A DNA stretch of 64,000 bases from Hymenobacter terricola (GTDB taxonomy: Bacteria; Bacteroidota; Bacteroidia; Cytophagales; Hymenobacteraceae), in NCBI RefSeq assembly GCF_017921975.2, contig NZ_JAGEMO020000001.1, positions 743,577 to 807,576 on the forward strand, read 5' to 3'. Made by a program: the position numbers and the translations under genes. The notes below the pieces were generated by a model. That model was not told the DNA's origin. It ran no database searches and saw only the letters and a program-made list of their open reading frames with translations. This document shows, one piece after another, positions 49,583 through 57,984 of the stretch (positions are counted from its first letter, which is position 1; every line of letters starts with the position of its first letter).

Positions 49583-50350
49583 GTGTACGATTTTTCTGCC
49601 TTTGCCCACGCTGCCACCTGGGTTAGCTTGCTGACCCTCACGTTCATGGAAATCGTGCTGGGGATTGACAACATCATTTTTATTTCCATCGTCGTCAACC
49701 GGCTGGCCAAGGAGTCGCAGGCCCGCGGGCGCACCATCGGGCTGCTGCTGGCGCTGCTGTTTCGCATCGGCCTGCTGCTGAGTATTTCCTGGATTGCGAG
49801 CCTGCGCACGCCGTTGTTCACCATCAATATTCCGGACATGGTGAACAACTTTGGGGTGACCGGCCGCGACCTGATTCTGCTGGCCGGCGGCTTGTTTCTA
49901 ATGTACAAGAGCACCACCGAGATTCATACCAAGCTGCAGGGCGAGGAAGATGACGAGAGCATGGGCGGCGGCAATGCGTCGATGATGAGCATTATCGCGC
50001 AGATTGTCGTTATCGACATCGTGTTCAGCTTCGACTCGATTCTGACCGCCGTGGGCCTCGTGGATAACGTGCTGGTGATGATTGCGGCCGTGATTTGTGC
50101 CATGTGCATCATGCTGGCCTTCAGCGGCGTGGTGGCCAATTTTGTGAACAACAACCCCACCATCAAGATGCTGGCGCTGTCCTTCCTCATCATGATTGGC
50201 TTCATGCTGGTGATGGAAGCCGCCCACAAGGAAGTGGAAAAAGGCTACCTCTACTTCGCCATGGCCTTTTCGCTAACCGTGGAAATCCTGAACCTGCGAC
50301 TGCGCAAAAAAGTCAAGCCGGTGCATTTGCGCGACTCGAAATATGACTAA
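49583..50350 (+). CDS. TerC family integral membrane protein
   Basis: A 255-residue membrane protein with seven or more hydrophobic helices. The TerC signatures TFMEIVLGIDNIIFISI and QIVVIDIVFSFDSILTAVGLVD are both present, with the conserved acidic residues in the membrane thought to bind metal (manganese export in YoaE/Alx relatives). The charged loop EEDDESMGGG separates the halves. It begins at a GTG (49583). Confidence 0.93.
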   Translation: MYDFSAFAHAATWVSLLTLTFMEIVLGIDNIIFISIVVNRLAKESQARGRTIGLLLALLFRIGLLLSISWIASLRTPLFTINIPDMVNNFGVTGRDLILLAGGLFLMYKSTTEIHTKLQGEEDDESMGGGNASMMSIIAQIVVIDIVFSFDSILTAVGLVDNVLVMIAAVICAMCIMLAFSGVVANFVNNNPTIKMLALSFLIMIGFMLVMEAAHKEVEKGYLYFAMAFSLTVEILNLRLRKKVKPVHLRDSKYD

Positions 50351-50379
50351 GCTCTGTCGCGGGGAGCGGGGGAAGGGAC

Positions 50380-50414
50380 AATACGCCTTGCTGAGCCGCG
50401 CTCAGCGGGGCGTT
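50380..50414 (+). terminator. Hairpin after terC
   Basis: GCTGAGC and GCTCAGC form the core stem with flanking ACGCC/GGCGT, about 35 bp after the stop. Related in wording to the family-1 repeats. No long T-run. Confidence 0.5.
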
Positions 50415-50427
50415 CTTGCATAAGGGG

Positions 50428-50844
50428 CTAGATGGCCGCCAGCGAAACAACCTTATCGGTTTGGTCGAGCACGCGGCGCTGGGCCAGTTCCAGCAGGCGG
50501 CGGTTCAGCTCGGGGCGGTGCTGGCGGTAGAAGGTGTATTCAGCGGCAGTGAAGAGGCCGGTTATCAGGCCCACCACGGTGTAGCGCAGTTTGGTGTTGC
50601 GGCTCAGGAGTTCCGCCAGTTGGTGGTGCTGGTCGGTGGGCAGCAGCGCAATGTGGTGGTCGAGGACGAAATCGGCCACGACGGCCAGCAGGAAGTCGTT
50701 TTGCAGCTTCAACACCGGACGCAGCGTGGCGTGCAGAAATCCGCCGACCGTGGCCGGGGCTTCGGTTTCGGTGGGGGCAACGGGCACAAGTGGACGCAGG
50801 GTAACGAGGGCCGCATCGGGCCGGGCAATAGATTCTGAAAGCAT
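50428..50844 (-). CDS. Hypothetical protein
   Basis: A 138-residue soluble protein, mostly helical (LHATLRPVLKLQNDFLLAVVADFVLDHHIALL, HHQLAELLSRNTKLRYTVVGLITGLFTAAEYTFYRQHRPELNRRLLELAQRRVL). No signal peptide or known motif was recognised. It is encoded just downstream of the SpoU methyltransferase on the same strand (34-bp gap), so co-transcription is likely. The reading frame fits the composition of neighbouring genes. Confidence 0.65.
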   Translation of the reverse strand: MLSESIARPDAALVTLRPLVPVAPTETEAPATVGGFLHATLRPVLKLQNDFLLAVVADFVLDHHIALLPTDQHHQLAELLSRNTKLRYTVVGLITGLFTAAEYTFYRQHRPELNRRLLELAQRRVLDQTDKVVSLAAI

Positions 50845-50878
50845 AGCAACGGAACCGGGTGGCGCGCCATTGGTTGCG

Positions 50879-51412
50879 CTACACCACGCCCAGCTTCACC
50901 AGCGCATCCCAGAGCACCACGCCGGCCGCCACGCCCACGTTCAGCGAGTGCTTGGTGCCGAACTGTGGGATTTCCACCGCCAGGTCGCAGAGGGCCAGCA
51001 CGGCGTCTTCCACCCCGAACACCTCGTTGCCCAGCACCAGCGCCAGCGGCCGGCCCGGTTCGGGCTGAAATTCCGGCAGCGCGACGCTGCCCGTGGTTTG
51101 CTCCACGGCCACTACCTGGTAGCCGGCCTGCTTGAGGGCGGCCACGGCGGCCACGGTTTCGGCCGCGTATTCCCAGCTCATGGACTCTTCGCTGCCGAGG
51201 GCCGTTTTGGTGATTTCGCGGTGCGGCGGGCGCGGCGTGATGCCGCAGAGCCAGATTTTCTCCAGCGCGAAGGCATCGGCCGTGCGGAAGATGGCGCCCA
51301 CATTGTGCATGCTCCGCACGTTGTCGAGCACCAAAACCACCGGGCTTTTGGGCGTACTTTTGAAGTCCGCCAACGAGGCCCGATTAAGCTCGGCCATTGT
51401 GAGTTTTCGCAT
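50879..51412 (-). CDS. SpoU/TrmH family RNA methyltransferase
   Basis: A 177-residue SPOUT methyltransferase. The three motifs are seen: VVLVLDNVRSMHNVGAIFRTADAF (motif 1, conserved Asn and Arg), LALVLGNEVFGVEDAVL (motif 2) and EIPQFGTKHSLNVGVAAGVVLWDAL (motif 3, knot). It uses SAM to 2'-O-methylate tRNA or rRNA; the target cannot be assigned. The ATG at 51412 is used; it lies just inside the family-2 palindrome region separating this gene from mutS. Confidence 0.93.
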   Translation of the reverse strand: MRKLTMAELNRASLADFKSTPKSPVVLVLDNVRSMHNVGAIFRTADAFALEKIWLCGITPRPPHREITKTALGSEESMSWEYAAETVAAVAALKQAGYQVVAVEQTTGSVALPEFQPEPGRPLALVLGNEVFGVEDAVLALCDLAVEIPQFGTKHSLNVGVAAGVVLWDALVKLGVV

Positions 51413-51416
51413 GGTA

Positions 51417-51543
51417 AGTAGCGCGAACTTTGTGGTTCGCGTGGTTGGTTTAGTTCTGTTCGCAGCTGCCCGCAACCGGTCGGCGCACGGGTTCTCTTGT
51501 TAATTCACTCGCCTCAAACGCGAACTGCAAAGTTCGCGCTACT
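51417..51543. repeat. 26-bp inverted repeat, family 2, in the trmH/mutS divergent region
   Basis: Arms 51417-51442 and 51518-51543 differ at two positions, both G-T wobbles in plus-strand RNA. Each arm also contains an internal CGCGAAC/GTTCGCG stem. The repeat fills nearly the whole 135-bp gap and ends 4 bp before the mutS start. Confidence 0.8.
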
Positions 51544-51547
51544 TGCC

Positions 51548-54328
51548 TTGACCACCACCGCCAAAAAAGAATTCGTCATCAAGTCCGTCGGGCCCGACCA
51601 CATCACCCCCGGTTCGCCCGTCGACACGCCCCTGATGAAGCAGTACTACCTGCTCAAGCAGCAGCATCCCGGCGCGGTGCTGCTGTTTCGGGTGGGCGAC
51701 TTCTACGAGACGTTTGGGGAGGACGCCGTCACGGCCAGCCGCATTCTCGACATCACGCTCACCAAGCGCGGCGGCGGCACGCCCAACGAGATTCCGCTGG
51801 CCGGCTTCCCCCACCACGCCCTCGACAACTACCTGCCCAAGCTGGTGCGCGCCGGCCAGCGCGTGGCCATCTGCGACCAGCTCGAAGACCCCAAAGCGGC
51901 CAAAGGCCTCGTGAAACGCGGCATCACGGAGCTGGTGACGCCCGGCGTGAGCATGCACGACAACGTGCTCGAACGCCGCGCCAACAACTACCTCGCCGCC
52001 ATTCATTTCGGCAAAACCGAAGCCGGCATTTCGTTCCTCGACATCAGCACCGGCGAGTTCCTGGTGGCCCAGGGCACGCTGGACTATCTGGGCAAGCTGC
52101 TCCAGAATTTCAGCCCCGCCGAGGTGCTCTTCTGCAAGAAAAGCCGGGGTGAATTCGAGCAGAACTTTGGCCCCGATTACTGCACCTACGCGCTCGATGA
52201 GTGGGTTTTTGGCAACGACTACGCCTACGACACCCTCACCCGCCACTTCAAAACCAACTCCCTGAAAGGCTTTGGGGTCGATGGCCTGAAAGACGGCATC
52301 GTGGCCGCCGGCTGCATCCTGCACTACCTCGCCGAAACCAAGCATTCCGACCTGGGCCACGTGGCCAGCCTCGGCCGGTTGGAGGAGGACAAATACGTCT
52401 GGCTAGACCGGTTCACGGTGCGCAACCTGGAGCTGGTGCACGCCCAGCACCCCGGCGGCGTGCCCCTCATCGACGTGCTCGACCAGACCCTGACGCCCAT
52501 GGGCGCCCGCCTGCTGCGCAAGTGGATAGTGCTGCCCCTCAAGGAAGTAAGCCAGATTCAGCGCCGGCTGGATACCGTGGCCGCCCTTGTGGCCGATGAA
52601 GAGCTGCTGGCCGACCTCACCCAGCACCTGCGCCAGATTAACGACCTGGAGCGCCTGATTTCCAAGGTGGCCGTGCGCCGCGTGAATCCGCGCGAGCTGC
52701 TCCAGCTGGCCCGCGCCCTCGAAGCCATTGCGCCGATGCGCGAGCGGCTGGCCGCGTCCGGCGTGAAGGCCCTCGTGAAGCTGGCCGACCAGCTCAACCC
52801 CTGCACCAACCTGCGCCAGGAAATCTTCGCCAAAATCAAGCCCGACGCGCCCCTGCTCACCAACCAGGGCGGCGTGCTGAACCCCGGCATCGACCCCGAG
52901 CTGGACGAACTGCGCGCTCTGGCCTTCTCGGGCAAAGACTACCTGTTGCAGCTCCAGCAGCGCGAACAGCGCAACACCGGCATTACCTCGCTGAAAGTGG
53001 CCTACAACAAGGTTTTTGGCTATTACCTGGAGGTCAGCAACGCCCACAAAACCAAGGTGCCCGCCGAGTGGATTCGCAAGCAGACGCTGGTGAACGCCGA
53101 GCGCTACGTGACCGAGGAGCTGAAAACCTACGAGGAAAAAATCCTCAACGCCGAGGAGCTGCTGTTCGTGATTGAGCAGCGGATTTACAGCGACCTGGTG
53201 CTGGCCGCGCTCGATTTCGTGCCCCACATCCAGCAAAATGCCCGCGCCATTGGCATCATGGACTGCCTGGCCAGCTTCGCGCTCACCGCCCGGCAGCAGC
53301 GCTACGTGATGCCCGACGTGAACGATGGCACGGTGCTCGACATCCGCGCCGGCCGCCACCCCGTCATCGAGCGGCAGCTGCCACCCGGCGAAAGCTACAT
53401 CCCGAACGACATCTGCCTGAACCAGGACGAGCAGCAGATTGTGGTGATAACCGGCCCCAACATGGCCGGCAAATCGGCCCTGCTGCGCCAGACGGCCCTC
53501 ATCGTGCTGCTGGCCCAAATAGGGTCATTCGTGCCTGCTGATGCCGCCACGGTAGGCATTATCGACAAGATTTTTACCCGTGTGGGCGCCTCCGACAACC
53601 TGAGCAAGGGCGAAAGCACCTTCATGGTGGAGATGACCGAAACGGCTTCCATCCTGAATAATCTCTCGGATAGAAGCCTGGTGCTGATGGACGAAATCGG
53701 GCGCGGCACCAGCACCTACGACGGCATCAGCATCGCCTGGGCCATTGTGGAGCACCTGCACAACAACCCCAAAGCCAAGGCCAAAACCCTCTTCGCCACC
53801 CACTACCACGAGCTTAACCAACTAGCTGACGACTGCCCCCGCGTGCGCAACTACAACGTGGCCGTGAAGGAGGCCGACGGCCGCATCCTGTTCCTGCGCA
53901 AGCTGCAGCCCGGCGGCTCCGAGCACAGCTTTGGCATCCACGTAGCGCGGCTGGCCGGCATGCCCACCAGCGTAGTGCTGCGGGCCAATGAAATCATGCA
54001 CCACCTCGAAGTGGAACGCACCAGCGCCGGGGCCGAGGACAACGGGCCCACCGAGTTCGACGACGTGCTGGCCGGCATTGAGCCGAATGGCACGCGCCTG
54101 GGCGTTGCCGTGCCGCCGCCCCGCGAGCCGGCCCAGCCCCGACCGCGCGCCACCACGGCCGTGGCCACTGCCCCGCGCCCCACCGTGCAGCTGAGCATGT
54201 TCGAACCTTCCGACCCGGCCCTGGAACGCATCCGCGAGCTGCTTCAGCACCTCGATATAAATACGCTGACGCCCATCGAAGCGCTGATGAAGCTGAACGA
54301 ACTGAAGCTGACGCTGGGTAAAATGTAA
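51548..54328 (+). CDS. mutS: DNA mismatch repair protein MutS
   Basis: A 926-residue MutS. The N-terminal mismatch-recognition domain has the phenylalanine-wedge context [17 protein letters not shown]. The core and clamp domains follow, then the ATPase: [18 protein letters not shown] (Walker A), [15 protein letters not shown] and [14 protein letters not shown] (Walker B/signature). The C-terminal part includes an Ala/Pro-rich linker and [22 protein letters not shown], a dimerisation helix. The frame opens at a TTG at 51497, but that part is palindromic DNA; the TTG at 51548 ([12 protein letters not shown]) is the better start. Divergent from the SpoU gene. Confidence 0.95.
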   Translation: MTTTAKKEFVIKSVGPDHITPGSPVDTPLMKQYYLLKQQHPGAVLLFRVGDFYETFGEDAVTASRILDITLTKRGGGTPNEIPLAGFPHHALDNYLPKLVRAGQRVAICDQLEDPKAAKGLVKRGITELVTPGVSMHDNVLERRANNYLAAIHFGKTEAGISFLDISTGEFLVAQGTLDYLGKLLQNFSPAEVLFCKKSRGEFEQNFGPDYCTYALDEWVFGNDYAYDTLTRHFKTNSLKGFGVDGLKDGIVAAGCILHYLAETKHSDLGHVASLGRLEEDKYVWLDRFTVRNLELVHAQHPGGVPLIDVLDQTLTPMGARLLRKWIVLPLKEVSQIQRRLDTVAALVADEELLADLTQHLRQINDLERLISKVAVRRVNPRELLQLARALEAIAPMRERLAASGVKALVKLADQLNPCTNLRQEIFAKIKPDAPLLTNQGGVLNPGIDPELDELRALAFSGKDYLLQLQQREQRNTGITSLKVAYNKVFGYYLEVSNAHKTKVPAEWIRKQTLVNAERYVTEELKTYEEKILNAEELLFVIEQRIYSDLVLAALDFVPHIQQNARAIGIMDCLASFALTARQQRYVMPDVNDGTVLDIRAGRHPVIERQLPPGESYIPNDICLNQDEQQIVVITGPNMAGKSALLRQTALIVLLAQIGSFVPADAATVGIIDKIFTRVGASDNLSKGESTFMVEMTETASILNNLSDRSLVLMDEIGRGTSTYDGISIAWAIVEHLHNNPKAKAKTLFATHYHELNQLADDCPRVRNYNVAVKEADGRILFLRKLQPGGSEHSFGIHVARLAGMPTSVVLRANEIMHHLEVERTSAGAEDNGPTEFDDVLAGIEPNGTRLGVAVPPPREPAQPRPRATTAVATAPRPTVQLSMFEPSDPALERIRELLQHLDINTLTPIEALMKLNELKLTLGKM

Positions 54329-54389
54329 ATTTTTGGGCCTGAAAATGAAGCAAAAAGCCCCCGGCAGTGAAAATTTCCACGCCCGGTAC

Positions 54390-54419
54390 TTGCTTCGCCA
54401 AAAAAGGCCCTTACCTTTG
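54390..54419 (+). promoter_or_regulatory. Promoter of tRNA-Gly
   Basis: TTG (54390-54392), 19 bp, TACCTTTG (54412-54419). Both elements and spacing fit the Bacteroidetes consensus exactly. The expected start near 54426 gives a 43-nt leader before the tRNA. Confidence 0.8.
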
Positions 54420-54468
54420 TCGAACCATTCAGCGCTACAGAATAATACGCCGTAGCAATGAACCTCCC

Positions 54469-54544
54469 GCGAGAGTAGCTCAGTTGGTAGAGCGCGACCT
54501 TGCCAAGGTCGAGGTCGCGAGTTCGAACCTCGTCTCCCGCTCCA
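54469..54544 (+). tRNA. tRNA-Gly (GCC anticodon)
   Basis: A 76-nt cloverleaf with encoded CCA. Anticodon stem CGACC/GGTCG with loop TTGCCAA gives GCC. The D-arm (GCTCAGTTGGTAGAGC) and T-arm (TTCGAAC loop) are standard. The acceptor stem GCGAGAG/CTCCCGC has one A-C mismatch at the fourth pair (54472), unusual for a functional tRNA. A strong promoter precedes it and a strong terminator follows. Confidence 0.93.
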
Positions 54545-54550
54545 AAAATA

Positions 54551-54580
54551 AAAAAACGCTGTCTTCGGGCAGCGTTTTTT
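54551..54580 (+). terminator. Intrinsic terminator after tRNA-Gly
   Basis: Perfect 11-bp stem (54551-54561 with 54570-54580), 8-bp loop, six terminal T. Typical strong terminator. Confidence 0.93.
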
Positions 54581-54598
54581 GTTTATTAGTCATTACTA

Positions 54599-55084
54599 AT
54601 GGCCGCTCTGCGCAAATGCCTAAGTACCGACGACGAATTCCGGGCAGCTGTAGCGGCAAGTCTGTCGGTGCGGCAGGTTTTGGGTCGCATTGGCCTGGTG
54701 CCAGCCGGTGGTAATTACAAAACGGTGCCCGGCCGTATTGCTAAGCTCGGGTTGGATACCGGCCATTTTACGGGGGCGGCCTGGAATAAAGGGCCGCGTT
54801 ATCAGGCGTTCGGTAAATGCGCGCCATTGGCGGAAATCCTGGTTGAAAACTCGACCTATAACTTCACGCATGGGTTGAAAAAACGCCTGATAAAAGAGCA
54901 AGCGAAAGAGCATCGTTGCGAGGAGTGCGGCCTGAACGAATGGCGCGGCTTGCTTATTCCATTAGAATTGCATCACTGCAACGGCGTCAACAATGACCAT
55001 CGCTTGATAAATTTGCAGTTACTTTGCCCCAATTGCCACGCACAGACAAATTCTTATCGGGGTAGAAGCAAGCTAAATTCCTGA
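54599..55084 (+). CDS. HNH endonuclease, between two tRNA genes
   Basis: A 161-residue HNH protein. The N-terminal helix-turn-helix-like region SVRQVLGRIGLVPAGGNYKTVPGRIAKLGL is followed by DTGHFTGAAWNKG. The C-terminal zinc-HNH domain has CEECGLNEWRG, LELHHCNGVNNDHRLINLQLLCPNCHAQT (HH, N, H and two CxxC pairs). This architecture is widespread in phages and as solitary genes. Its TGA stop (55082-55084) is directly followed by the first base of tRNA-Leu. Function may be restriction-like or homing; no split target gene is visible. Confidence 0.9.
   Translation: MAALRKCLSTDDEFRAAVAASLSVRQVLGRIGLVPAGGNYKTVPGRIAKLGLDTGHFTGAAWNKGPRYQAFGKCAPLAEILVENSTYNFTHGLKKRLIKEQAKEHRCEECGLNEWRGLLIPLELHHCNGVNNDHRLINLQLLCPNCHAQTNSYRGRSKLNS
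55008..55015 (+). promoter_or_regulatory. Possible -7 element for tRNA-Leu inside the HNH gene
   Basis: TAAATTTG is an exact TAnnTTTG match 70 bp before tRNA-Leu. No -33 TTG at correct spacing, so tRNA-Leu may instead depend on transcription through the HNH gene. Confidence 0.3.
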
Positions 55085-55167
55085 GCCAGAGTGGTGTAAT
55101 GGTAGCCACGAGGGACTTAAAATCCCTTGTCTTCACGGACGTACGGGTTCGAGTCCCGTCTCTGGTA
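55085..55167 (+). tRNA. tRNA-Leu (UAA anticodon)
   Basis: An 83-nt tRNA with the long variable arm of tRNA-Leu. Anticodon stem AGGGA/TCCCT with loop CTTAAAA gives TAA. T-arm ACGGG-TTCGAGT-CCCGT. Acceptor GCCAGAG/CTCTGGT, where the first pair is a G-U wobble. CCA is not encoded (ACAA follows). It abuts the HNH stop codon and is followed by a terminator. Confidence 0.92.
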
Positions 55168-55172
55168 CAATA

Positions 55173-55206
55173 AAGGCCCTCTACGGTATTGTGGAGGGTC
55201 TTTTTT
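55173..55206 (+). terminator. Intrinsic terminator after tRNA-Leu
   Basis: AGGCCCTC pairs with GAGGGTCT (one G-U) and six T follow. Confidence 0.85.
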
Positions 55207-55297
55207 AATCAATAGGGTACAGCCTGGGGTGCATTGACTTTTTGGGGTTGAGAATGCGTTTATTGGGGTCCTCTCAGAAAACGGAAAATATAGCATG

Positions 55298-55535
55298 TTA
55301 AGGCCTGGAAAGGGGCCGCAGGGGCTGAAATTTGCCGGGTGCCCGTTTTGTGCGCCACGAATAATCGCCCGTCAGGTTGATGTGCTTCCATCCCAACGGC
55401 AATAAGCAGGGCAAAAGCGCCTCTTGCTGGGTCAGATGCGCGAGGCGCTGTTGCAGTTACCGTTCCCCGTTCCGTTCCACGGCCAGGGGTAGCTCGCCGG
55501 CTCGGACCCACGAAGTTGTCCGGCTAATCGTAGAT
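55298..55535 (-). pseudogene. Remnant of a Tn3-family transposase C-terminus
   Basis: In the minus-strand frame ending at TAA 55298-55300, the translation contains [27 protein letters not shown] and [12 protein letters not shown]. The [10 protein letters not shown] segment and the FxPLRPL tail are characteristic of the extreme C-terminus of Tn3-type TnpA. The frame is interrupted by a stop at 55457-55459; beyond it ELPLAVERNGE continues weakly. The remaining 900 or so residues are absent. Confidence 0.65.
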
Positions 55536-55563
55536 TGGTGGAAACTGAGGTGGAGAACACCCC

Positions 55564-56682
55564 CTAGGTCACCTTTTGCAGCGGGTTGCCTACGGGAAGA
55601 GTATCGCCTTCCGGAGCCCGGCGGCCCCACCAGGTGGCCAGCAGGGAGAACGTGGTGTTCATGATGGGGCCGTTGACGGCCGGGGCAAGGCCCACGGTGG
55701 CAATCAGGCCCATTTGAGCGGCGATGCCCGAGGCGAGGCCGCCATTTTGCATCCCTACTTCAATGGCGATGGTGCGGCTATTGAGCCTGGATAAGCCAAA
55801 CAGGCGCCCGCCCCAGTAGCCCAGCAACACACCCACCGTCATGTGCAGAAACATGGCCGCCACCAGCGCCGGGCCCACGTGCAGCAAGTTGTCGCGCCCG
55901 GCGGCGGTGATGATGACGATGATGCCGGCAATGCCGACCATCGAGAGCTTGGGCATCACCACGTCCAGCCACTTCGCCTTGTGGTGAAAGAATTGATGGA
56001 AAAACACCCCTAAGAAAATGGGGATAATGACCAGCTTCAGGATGTCGACAAACATGGCGCTGAAGCTCACCGGGACGAACTGACCGCCCAGGTAGTTCAT
56101 CAGCAGGGGCGTCATCACCGGGGCCAGCAGGGTAGAAACCGCCGTGACGGTAACCGATAGCGCCAGGTTGGCTTTGGCAATGAAGGCGATGACGTTGCTG
56201 GCCAGCCCGCTCGGCATGCACCCCACCAACACCACGCCGGCCGCAATTTCGGGCGGAAACCCGAACACTTTGGCGATGGTGAACCCCACGAAGGGCATGA
56301 TGGTGTAGTGGCACAGCACCCCGATGAGCACCGCCCGCGGCATTTTCAGTACGCCCGCCAAATCGCGCCAGCTCATGGTGCAGCCCACCCCGAAGGTGAT
56401 GAGCTGCAACAGGGGCACAATCAGGTTCTTGACCGGGAAGCTACCCACATGGTCGAAGTACTGCGGGAACGTGAGCGCCACCGTGACCGAGGCCAGGATG
56501 GCGACCGGGTAGGCGAAGCTTTGGAGCCGGGGCCGCTGCATCATGCCGGCGGCCAGCAGCAGCCAGCCGCCGGTGAGCGCCAGGCCGCCGGCCACCGGGC
56601 GGCCGCTGGCAAACCAGTAGCCGGCCGCGCCCAACGCCAGCAGCGCGGCCGCCAAGGGGGCTTTTTTCAGGGCGTCGCGCAT
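55564..56682 (-). CDS. BASS family sodium:solute symporter
   Basis: A 372-residue transporter with about ten helices. Family signatures: FGVGCTMSWRDLAGVLKMPRAVLIGVLCHY, GVVLVGCMPSGLASNVIAFIAKANLALSVTVTAVSTLLAPVMTPLL (crossover helix) and TIAIEVGMQNGGLASGIAAQMG. BASS members carry organic acids with sodium; in pectin or uronate clusters they are thought to take up acidic sugars or their breakdown products, which fits the neighbouring GH88/105 gene. The ATG at 56682 is used; a GTG two codons upstream is possible. Last gene of the minus-strand cluster. Confidence 0.92.
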   Translation of the reverse strand: MRDALKKAPLAAALLALGAAGYWFASGRPVAGGLALTGGWLLLAAGMMQRPRLQSFAYPVAILASVTVALTFPQYFDHVGSFPVKNLIVPLLQLITFGVGCTMSWRDLAGVLKMPRAVLIGVLCHYTIMPFVGFTIAKVFGFPPEIAAGVVLVGCMPSGLASNVIAFIAKANLALSVTVTAVSTLLAPVMTPLLMNYLGGQFVPVSFSAMFVDILKLVIIPIFLGVFFHQFFHHKAKWLDVVMPKLSMVGIAGIIVIITAAGRDNLLHVGPALVAAMFLHMTVGVLLGYWGGRLFGLSRLNSRTIAIEVGMQNGGLASGIAAQMGLIATVGLAPAVNGPIMNTTFSLLATWWGRRAPEGDTLPVGNPLQKVT

Positions 56683-56774
56683 GGTCACTGGGCCTGGTCG
56701 AGGAGATGGCCGACGACGTGCCGGGCCTCGGCCAGCGGGCGGGAAAGGAGGGGGAGGGGCATGAAGTCAGGGGG

Positions 56775-57983
56775 TTAGCGGGTCATTTCGTCGGCCGCCA
56801 GCAGGAGGATGCCCGGCACGAAACCCCGGAAATTCTGGTCCATCAGGTCAGTTTTTTTCTCCTCCGCCGTCACGGCCCAGCCCGTGTAGGCGTTGCGCAC
56901 TTTGCCGTCGGCATCGACGCTTTTTTGGATAAACGCCCAGCCCTTGTCGCACAGCGCGTGGTAGGTGGGCGGCAGCCAGCCGTTGCGCATGGCTTCCTTT
57001 ACCGAAGCCACCACCATCGCGATGCCCGTCACTTCTTCGGGGGTGGTGGGGTCGTTGACCAGCACGTGCAGGCCGCCGTTTTTGCTTTGGTACTTGGTGG
57101 CACCGTCGGCAATGACCGCCAGGGCCCCCGTGGCGATTTTGAACTGCGGGTGCGTTTTGGGCAGGTAGCGCAGCAAGCCGCTGATGGCCCAGGCCAGCCA
57201 GCCCTGCGAGCGGCACCAGTAGGTTTGCGACGGCTCGCCCTTGAACAAGCCGGTGTGCACCAGGCCTTTGTCCCGGTCCAGAAAATACCGGATGCCTTGG
57301 TTCAACTGGTAAATGGCTTGCTTCCAGTACACGTCGGCCACGGCTTTGTCGGGGCTCAGGGCAGCGGCAATGGCGTTGGCGCGGGTGGCCCAGTAGGCGG
57401 TGTCCGGGATGGAAAAGGCCGTGAAATTGTAGTCGTCGTGGCCCAGCATCCCGAACCGGTCGCGGGCGGCGTAGTGCAAAATGGCGTCGGCCACGTCGAA
57501 GCACACCCGCCGGGCCGTGGCGTCGTGGGTTTGCCGGTACAGCTCGTGCACCGGAAACGCCACGCCCAGGTTGGCCGAGTAGATGACGAAGGCCAGCGGG
57601 CCGTCGCGCAGTATCCGGGCCTTGGGGCCGTCGTACTGTTTGTAGTATTGTTCGTCGGTCAGCCTGGCATCGTGCTCGACGTGGTAGGCAAACCACTTTT
57701 TGGCGTATTCCAGCCCTTCCCGGTAGCCCCGGTGGGCAAAGCGCAGCAGGCCCTCGATTTGGATGGTGCCGTCCCAGTCGGTGTTCACGGTTTGAAATTC
57801 TGCTTTCAGCACGTTTTTCACCAGCTGCTTGAGGTTGGCGGGCAGCTTATCGGGCAGCCCGCCGGTCGGCGGTGGCCCCGGCATCGCCGGGACCACCGCC
57901 GGCGCGGCCGCCCCCGCGAACGGTGCGAGCAGATTGCCGGCCGCCAACGCCGCTACCAACCCGGTAAATTCTCTTCTTTCCAT
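56775..57983 (-). CDS. Glycoside hydrolase family 88/105 (unsaturated uronyl hydrolase)
   Basis: A 402-residue (alpha/alpha)6-barrel hydrolase. The N-terminus MERREFTGLVAALAAGNLLAP looks like a twin-arginine signal, with Ala-rich cleavage region near 27. Core segments: TDWDGTIQIEGLLRFA, GHDDYNFTAFSIPDTAYWA, TYWCRSQGWLAWAISGLLRYLP and the C-terminal DLMDQNFRGFVPGILLLAADEM. Family members hydrate and release the 4,5-unsaturated uronic acid that lyases leave on rhamnogalacturonan, xanthan or glycosaminoglycan fragments. The exact family (88 or 105) is not resolved. It starts one base after the DUF4861 stop and is co-transcribed. Confidence 0.88.
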   Translation of the reverse strand: MERREFTGLVAALAAGNLLAPFAGAAAPAVVPAMPGPPPTGGLPDKLPANLKQLVKNVLKAEFQTVNTDWDGTIQIEGLLRFAHRGYREGLEYAKKWFAYHVEHDARLTDEQYYKQYDGPKARILRDGPLAFVIYSANLGVAFPVHELYRQTHDATARRVCFDVADAILHYAARDRFGMLGHDDYNFTAFSIPDTAYWATRANAIAAALSPDKAVADVYWKQAIYQLNQGIRYFLDRDKGLVHTGLFKGEPSQTYWCRSQGWLAWAISGLLRYLPKTHPQFKIATGALAVIADGATKYQSKNGGLHVLVNDPTTPEEVTGIAMVVASVKEAMRNGWLPPTYHALCDKGWAFIQKSVDADGKVRNAYTGWAVTAEEKKTDLMDQNFRGFVPGILLLAADEMTR

Positions 57984-57984
57984 C

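Larger units (their letters stand above)
55171..55563. other. 393-bp region after tRNA-Leu with a transposase remnant
   Basis: It holds the tRNA-Leu terminator and a degraded Tn3-type transposase tail on the minus strand (listed separately). No intact gene. It separates the tRNA/HNH block from the carbohydrate cluster. Confidence 0.75.

Noticed and set aside
54599..55084. HNH gene as an intron-borne homing endonuclease
   Set aside because: Neither tRNA is split and no intron-like flanks are seen; it is listed as a free-standing HNH gene.
55260..55511. An 83-codon minus-strand ORF after tRNA-Leu
   Set aside because: It overlaps the Tn3 transposase remnant in a different frame; the conserved residues lie in the other frame.
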